Positions 22,030-30,713 of a stretch of DNA of 30,713 nt are shown here, piece after piece; position 1 is the first letter of the stretch, and each line of letters begins with the position of its first letter. The stretch is taken from the NCBI RefSeq assembly GCF_000003605.2, contig NW_003158729.1:288115-318827 (forward strand), written 5' to 3'. Both the position numbers and the translations under genes were made by a program. This stretch comes from Saccoglossus kowalevskii (taxonomy: Eukaryota; Hemichordata; Enteropneusta; Harrimaniidae). Under the pieces are notes generated by a model that ran no database searches, was not told the DNA's origin, and saw nothing but the letters and a program-made list of their open reading frames with translations.

Positions 22030-22730
22030 ATATGCACTGAGATGCAGAGATAACGAATATCATTCATTGTGATAAGTAACTACTATATAATATGGAACTG
22101 GATGTATGTCGTTGTTGTATTTTGATGTTCTTTGCTGTCTTGTAAGTGTTTTGCAGTCGTGTTACAGAATTTAGTAACGGCGAGGAGAGAATTGATATTT
22201 AGTAATCAATAAATATCGATCATGTACGCTTAAGATGAAACGTTGGTTCCGCTCAGACAAATTCCGATTCCAATTTACGTTATATGGAAACTGTCAAACA
22301 GATAATTCGATAATTGGAGGGCCGTATAACATTATATATATATATTTGTAAGAATAAATCTCTCTATAGTTGAAGTTACTAGCCCAAACATATGAATTAC
22401 GGGGTATGGTTATTTATAAACGTGTTAGCATTGTAAATAATTTGATATAAATGTGAAAATAAAAGACTAGTGTAAATGATATAGTTAATGTTATTATATG
22501 GAGTCACTGAATACATTTGATGCGAATAATGTGCTGAACGTGACATCGAGACATAAACAGAGAATGTCGTGGTACTTGAATTAAAACTTGTACGTATTCA
22601 CATTTGTTATTCATTATTTGAGCTCAATGTCATCTACACTCAGATTGTATTTGTGCTATATCAGCAGTGTGTAACGTTCCGTTGATGCTTTGTGTAGTCG
22701 TGGTCTTATTAATTCACCACGGGATCTCAC
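22027..22730. other. Noncoding stretch, no gene recognised
   Basis: No gene is supported. A minor TATATA run lies near 22333-22346. Confidence 0.4.
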
Positions 22731-22922
22731 CGTGACGGTGGTAACTATCGCTCTCGTACCTATTGATATCGATGTGTAGGTTGTATGTAATTGTACTTTA
22801 GCTACGGTGCCCCACCTGATATGGATATTATTTGCTGATACAGCTTTACAAATTAACGAAATGATGAATGTTAACCCAATCAGCAAAACCCTATTAAATT
22901 TTATCCTATTGTGTTCATCCAT
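22731..22922 (-). CDS. Candidate signal-peptide exon, minus strand
   Basis: The minus-strand ATG at 22922 opens MDEHNRIKFNRVLLIGLTFI, continuing ISLICKAVSA. A charged N-terminus, a hydrophobic core (VLLIGLTFIISLI) and an AVSA end fit a secretory signal cut before NNIHIRWG. The next residues (TVAKVQLHTTYTSISIG, then TRAIVTTVT) use varied codons. A good donor, GTGAGA, occupies 22730-22725 after CACG, ending the exon in phase 0 after 64 codons. Without splicing the frame runs on to a TAG, giving an 88-residue protein with a basic tail. The same frame is also open upstream of this ATG to 23006. No family is recognised. It is a second possible start of a secreted-protein gene, pointing the opposite way from the one at 7607. 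Confidence 0.28.
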
Positions 22923-23210
22923 GAATTTAAAAAAAACAGCACGACAAAACACATACTTGCATTCTGGACGCAGAATTATTATATTACTGCGGATTCTAAT
23001 GGTCATACTGGTGATGTTGTTGCGTGTTCTCGTATTACTACGGACAACATAAATACTGATTTATTCTGGTTGTGCTGTGTGTCGCGATGGCGGCATAGAC
23101 CATTAATGGGGAAATGTAATGGGAGAAGATGAACGAGTATTAAACCTTGGAAATTAACAAGATTAAATCGTGTTTGCAAAGAGGTATTTGTGATATGCAT
23201 TAATCATGAT

Positions 23211-23234
23211 TTGAACTACAACAATGTAGTTCAA
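23211..23234. repeat. Perfect 10-bp hairpin with 4-nt loop
   Basis: TTGAACTACA (23211-23220) and TGTAGTTCAA (23225-23234) are exact complements separated by ACAA. No T-run or known RNA context accompanies it, so its role is unknown. It could be a structured RNA element, a small palindromic insertion or chance. Confidence 0.8.
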
Positions 23235-23544
23235 GTAGGCCCCGCCGCAATGTCGACAGTTTTCGCACGAATGAACCAAATAAATAACACTTATAAGCTA
23301 CCGTATATTGCCATTGTGAATTCTTTTCATTGGAATCACGAATGTAATGGTCGAATAGTGTACTAAAACTGTGAACACACATACTGCAACAAATATTTTA
23401 CAGAAAATTGATATATTTTTTTCATTGCACCGTGTTCAATGAAATGCTTTAATAAACAAACTGCAGTGAATAAACCAACTTTACAACTGATATTTATTTC
23501 AAAACATAAAACCACCACTATTAACAAGAATTCGTCATTTCTAT

Positions 23545-25830
23545 TATTGTAAACAACCACACTTGTTTTCATATGGAAATTGTAAACATCTACACTTGTA
23601 TTCATATGGAAATTGTAAACATCTACACTTGTATTCATATGGAAATTGTAAACATCTACACTTGTATTCATATGGGAATTGTAAACAAAAACACTTGTAT
23701 TTATACACATATTGTGTACATCCACACTTTATATAGAGTTTGTAAATGTGTATACTTGAATTCATATGGAGATTATAATCATCCATACGTGTATTCATAT
23801 TGAGATTCTAAAGATGAGATTGCGACCATATGCATTTTTATTTATATGAAGATTGAAGACATCTACACTTGTATTATGAAGATTGTAAATACCCACACTT
23901 GTGTTATAAATATTGTAAATATCCACGCTTGTATTCATATGGAGATTGTAAAAATATACTCTTGCATTCATATGGAGACTGTAAATACCTACTCTTGTAT
24001 TCATATGGAGAATGTAAATACCTACTATGGTATTCATATGGATATTGTAAACATCTACTCTTGTTATGGAGATTGTAAACATCTACTCATGCATTCATAT
24101 GAGGAGTGTAAAAATATACTTTCATAATTATATGGAGATTGTAAACATCTACTTTTATGCTTATTTGGAGATTGTAAATACCTACTCTTGTATTCATATG
24201 GAGAATGTAAATACCTCATCCGGTATTCATATGGAGATTGTAAACATCTACTCTTGTGTTCATATGGAAATTGTAAACATCTACTCTTGTATTCATATGA
24301 AGATTGTAAAATATACTTTTGTAATTATATGGAGATTGTAAACACCTACTCTTGTATTCATATGAAGATTGTAAAATATACTTTTGTAATTATATGGAGA
24401 TTGTAAACACCTACTCTTGTATTCATCTGGAGATTGTAAACACCTACTCTTGTATTCATATAGAGATTGTAAACACCTACTCTTGTATTCATAAGAAGAT
24501 TGTAAAAATATATTTTTGTAATTATATGGAGATTATAAACATCTACTCTTGTATTCATATGAAGATTGTAAAATATACTTTTGTAATTATATGGAGATTG
24601 TAAACACCTACTCTTGTATTCATCTGGAGATTGTAAACACCTACTCTTGTATTCATATAGAGATTGTAAACACCTACTCTTGTATTCATATGAAGATTGT
24701 AAAATATACTTTTGTAATTAAATGGAGATTGTAAACACCTACTCTTGTATTCATATGGAGATTGTAAACACCTACTCTTGTATTCATATGAAGATTGTAA
24801 AATATACTTTTGTAATTATATGGAGATTGTAAACACTTACTCTTGTATTCATATGGAGATTGTATACATCTACTCTTGTTATGGAGATAGTAAACACCTA
24901 CTCTTGTATTCTTATGAAGATTGTAAAAATATACTTTTATAACTATATGGAGATTGTAAACATCTACTCTTGTATTCATATGGAGATTGTATACATCTAC
25001 TCTTGTTATGGAGATAGTAAACACCTACTCTTGTATTCATATGAAGATTGTAAAAATATACTCTTGTATTCATATGGAGATTGTAAACATCTACTTTTAT
25101 ACTTATATGGAGATTGTAAATACATACTCTTGTATTCATATGGAGAATATAAATACCTCATCCGGTATTCATATGGCGATTGTAAACATCTACTCTTGTG
25201 TTCATATGGAAATTGTAAACATCTACTCTTGTATTCATATGGAGATTGTAAATATCTACTCTTGTATTCATATGGAGATTGTAAACATCTACTCTTGTAT
25301 TCATATGAAGATTGTAAAAATATACTCTTGTATTCATATGGAGATTGTAAAATCTACTTTTATACTTATTTGGAGATTGTAAATACATACTCTTGTATTC
25401 ATATGAAGAATGTAAATACCTATTCCGGTATTCATATGGAGATTGTAAACATCTACTCTTGTGTTCATATGGAAATTGTAAACATCTACTCTTGTATTCA
25501 TATGGAGATTGCAAATATCTACTCTTGTATTCATATGGAAATTGTAAACATCTACTCTATATTCATATGGAGATTGTAAATATCTACTCTTGTATTCATA
25601 TGGAGATTGTAAATATCTACTCTTGTATTCATATGGAAATTGTAAACATCTACTCTTATATTCAAATGGAGATTGTAAACATCTACTCTTATATTCAAAT
25701 GGAGATTGTAAACAACTACTATTGTATTCATATGGAAATTGTAAACATCTACTCTTATATTCATATGGAGATTGTAAACAACTAATTTTGTATTCATATG
25801 GAAATTGTAAACAGTTACACAAGTATTCAT
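23545..25830. repeat. 33-bp minisatellite array, roughly 69 units
   Basis: About 2.3 kb is built from a 33-bp unit whose parts are ATTCATATGGAGATTG, TAAACATCTAC and TCTTGT. Variants include GGAAATTG, CACCTAC, AAATATAC and TTTTGTAATTATATGG. Units with a 1-bp loss (GTAAAATATAC) and a 5-bp loss (CTTGTTATGG) recur. Higher-order repeats are visible: offsets of 197 bp (24424 and 24621), 127 bp (24875 and 25002) and 263 bp (25162 and 25425). The outer units near 23560-23760 carry CTACACTTG where inner ones carry CTACTCTTG. The unit is 11 codons and is free of stops in two plus frames (MEIVNIYSCIH, YGDCKHLLLYS) and two minus frames (VDVYNLHMNTR, SRCLQSPYEYK), so long frames such as 24860-25579 arise automatically and are not called as genes. 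Confidence 0.95.
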
Positions 25831-25924
25831 GCGTTGGTGCCTTGTGTTTTCATGTAGTCATGAATAATTCATACTACCAAGTCAACAATTCGAAATAAAA
25901 TTCGAAACTCCATATGATTGATGG

Positions 25925-28728
<2,804 letters not shown>

Positions 28729-28752
28729 AAAAAAAAAAAAAAAAAAAAAAAA
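28729..28752 (+). repeat. A24 homopolymer
   Basis: Twenty-four consecutive A residues. No AATAAA lies close upstream and no target-site duplication was found, so a retroposed tail is possible but not supported. It is followed by a 25-bp direct repeat. Confidence 0.9.
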
Positions 28753-28763
28753 CAATCGATGGA

Positions 28764-28812
28764 ATCAATATTCCAATGTGTGAAATATATCAATATTCCA
28801 ATGTGTAGAAAT
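28764..28812 (+). repeat. 25-bp tandem duplication
   Basis: ATCAATATTCCAATGTGT starts at 28764 and again at 28789, each time followed by a GAAAT-type end. Two near-identical copies sit right after the A24 run. Confidence 0.85.
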
Positions 28813-30140
28813 GCGATGATGTGTATGCACATCTCATTACTTGTACGAGTCACACGCTTAATTAGTCTTTAAGTCAAATATATTTTTGGTGTTGAACTTT
28901 GTATTTATTGACACGCAGTTTAATGCACAACGAACCCCGGCTTGGGGAAGAGTAATTGCTTAATTGTGTAACGTATTTATTTATAATTAGTAAAATTGGG
29001 GCTATGCTTGAGTCAAATTCTTCTCCTATCACATGAGGGCATATTTTTCACATGCGGCCTTGTACTTTCAGCACTCTATATATCAATTCAAAAAGGAACG
29101 CCATTGAGAAAGCCACTTGGTTGTCATGGAAACCACATGTACTTTTTTCGTTCATGAATGAGTTATTGATTGTGTAGATTTGTTAAAATAAACAAACAAT
29201 TACACTTGGCGACTAAATGGGTGTATGACGTGTGCTCAGAAACTAATAAAGTCAATTAAATGAACATTTACAATGACGAATAATAAAATACACTAATATA
29301 TAGTTTTTTAATGGTATAATGGGATTTCTGACTTCCTGGTGAATAGCTTGATTTGTGTTCAATCTACGGAGGACACCAGTTTAGTAGTGGTTGGGCCAGA
29401 TACATCGAGGAAAAAGGTGGCTCAAAGCACTGCCATGTCCTTAGTCCCCTACAAATGAAATATGGTTACTGTAGCAACAAGAACTACTTGTGAAATTACA
29501 AATTGCACATAAAATAATCATGAAAGACAACTTAAATACCGCCTGACACTGAAAATATATAAAATCACATGGATGTTTATTTGTAAATTGTAATACCCAC
29601 ATTGCTATAGACTAACTGAATATCTAAAGAACCAAAACGGAGGTAATCTGAAACTTAAGATAATCAGTACTCTTGTGTATTTTATTCTTTTATTTAATAT
29701 GCCAAGAAGTTGTTTTCAAAAGTGGCATTGAACCCGCACTTTATGACAGAGCCGGCGTTAGGTGAAATTAAAAACTACAATCTAGGCCTATAAGAGTGAA
29801 TAATTATAGGAGTAATAGAATGTAAATGATCAGAAAATTAGCCAGCTGTTTTCGAAAGTTATTTGTGTTATGTTTTGGTTTTGTGTATTACATTTTGTGG
29901 GTGGAAATATTTTGAACAGACGACATACGCACCATTTACATTGTTATATTTTTTTTATATTTAGTATTCATTATATACGCGAACAGTCCATGTCATCCAG
30001 AAAAAAACACCACAATGACACTTAACAATATTTTATTTCATTGAAATAACAAACATTTTCATTATTTCTTGTCGCCAGCCTATATCTTTGAATATGTGAA
30101 CACAATAACATTTACACAATGCTCGCCTTTTTTTTTGCAG
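28813..30140. other. Noncoding stretch, no gene recognised
   Basis: No gene is supported. GGTTGTCATGGAAACC at 29119-29134 is close to the palindromic RFX X-box. An acceptor-like TACTTTCAG ends near 29070. The stretch ends in the T-rich acceptor before 30141. Confidence 0.35.
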
Positions 30141-30184
30141 GCCTATGTCAAATTGCAATACACAACAAAGACATTTTTTCTAAG
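30141..30184 (+). CDS. Candidate internal exon after the strongest acceptor
   Basis: CCTTTTTTTTTGCAG ending at 30140 is the best acceptor tract seen in the window. AAG followed by GTATTC at 30185 is a fair donor, and AAG followed by GTAGCG at 30218 is a second. Joined in phase 1 to the exon ending at 7667, the segment reads LCQIAIHNKDIFSK after the shared Gly codon and leaves in phase 0 at either donor. Used without splicing, the frame stays open for about 43 codons to a TAA. A 22-kb first intron would be needed. The second donor lies inside the repeat arm at 30213-30236, which argues against it. No domain is recognised. Confidence 0.22.
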
Positions 30185-30212
30185 GTATTCACACAGTACT
30201 ATAGCAGCGCAT

Positions 30213-30236
30213 TTAAGGTAGCGAGACTATTATTTG
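30213..30236 (+). repeat. Right arm of a long-distance inverted repeat
   Basis: This 24-base segment starts TTAAGGTAGCG and matches the reverse complement of 901-924 with one difference. See the left arm for the comparison. Flanks do not align. Confidence 0.6.
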
Positions 30237-30713
30237 TGTTGCAAATTACAATTTTCACATTTATTTATTAATTGATGAAATGCACCATAAACTTTCATAT
30301 GATAAAGTCAATATAACATAGAATGTCACATATAAGTTGGTTAAAATATAGATTTTCTGAAGGGAAGCAAGGCAGCCTCAGTAGTGTTTTCCAAAATCAA
30401 CAACACAGGTTTAATCTGTGTGCCTATAAGTTTCAAAGATAAACTCAAGACAAAGCAATGTTAGGATGTGTTATCAGTAGCTATCTGACACACAATGAGT
30501 GTTTCCAAACATTTGAGTGGTTTGTCTCCGCCCCTGTTTGTTTCACAGATTAGTCATTTGCATATGAATGTGTCAGACACAGCCACACAGCCACTGAAAA
30601 AAAATCATTGATTTTGGTGTTTTCATATGCCGAATTTATCCAATTATAGCTATCCCATTCCTTTATTTTTGGTTTCATAGCCTTACACATTTGGATGTCC
30701 CTACACATGGTAA
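30237..30713. other. Noncoding stretch to the window edge
   Basis: No gene or tandem repeat is recognised. ATTTGCAT near 30555 is an octamer-like site in reverse orientation. Confidence 0.4.

Noticed and set aside
23545-25830. CRISPR array
   Set aside because: The 33-bp units are contiguous with no unique spacers, there are no Cas genes, and the DNA is plainly eukaryotic.
23573-25898. Many overlapping open frames of 60-240 codons on both strands
   Set aside because: All are products of the 33-bp repeat, whose unit lacks stops in four frames. The peptides are the same 11-residue motifs in different phases, and no start or stop context is shared.

Overview
This window looks like nuclear DNA from a metazoan, probably an invertebrate. 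It is strongly AT-rich by eye. It carries a 5'-truncated or edge-cut non-LTR retrotransposon with an A-rich tail, a decayed Ty3/gypsy-like fragment, short TTAA-flanked inverted-repeat elements, several minisatellites and long AT microsatellites. There are no operons, ribosome-binding-site-led genes, rRNA, CRISPR or convincing tRNA genes. I cannot name the species. No full-length conserved protein-coding gene is visible, so the window reads as intergenic DNA, or as the 5' end plus a very long first intron of a secreted-protein gene.

Layout. 1-710 is the 3' end of a Tx1/L1-type LINE, broken by a frameshift and a stop. 770-848 (minus) is a weak exon-like block, and 901-924 carries one arm of an inverted pair whose partner lies at 30213-30236. 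1399-1770 (minus) resembles the C-terminal end of a gypsy-type integrase. 4722-5019 and 20677-20809 are two members of one small inverted-repeat transposon family flanked by TTAA, and 5146-5413 is a second inverted-repeat block. 7607-7667 is the best protein-coding signal: an ATG preceded by an in-frame stop, a signal peptide and a consensus splice donor in phase 1. Phase-compatible acceptors follow at 8077, 19933 and 30141, but none gives a recognisable domain. Other weak coding candidates are at 10594-10758 (+), 15990-16155, 19209-19316 (-) and 22731-22922 (-).

Repeats dominate the second half. There are short tandem arrays near 8535-8745 (about 43 bp), 12880-13240 (about 63 bp), 19440-19561 (31 bp) and 21264-21373 (27 bp). 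The main structure is a 2.3-kb array of 33-bp units at 23545-25830, followed after about 100 bp by an uninterrupted (AT)51 tract. The array has nested higher-order repeats, is open in four of six frames, and repeats a forkhead-type GTAAACA core in most units.

No set of genes working together is visible. The candidates most worth testing are the signal-peptide exon, the 33-bp array as a variable or regulatory locus, and the TTAA-flanked element family.
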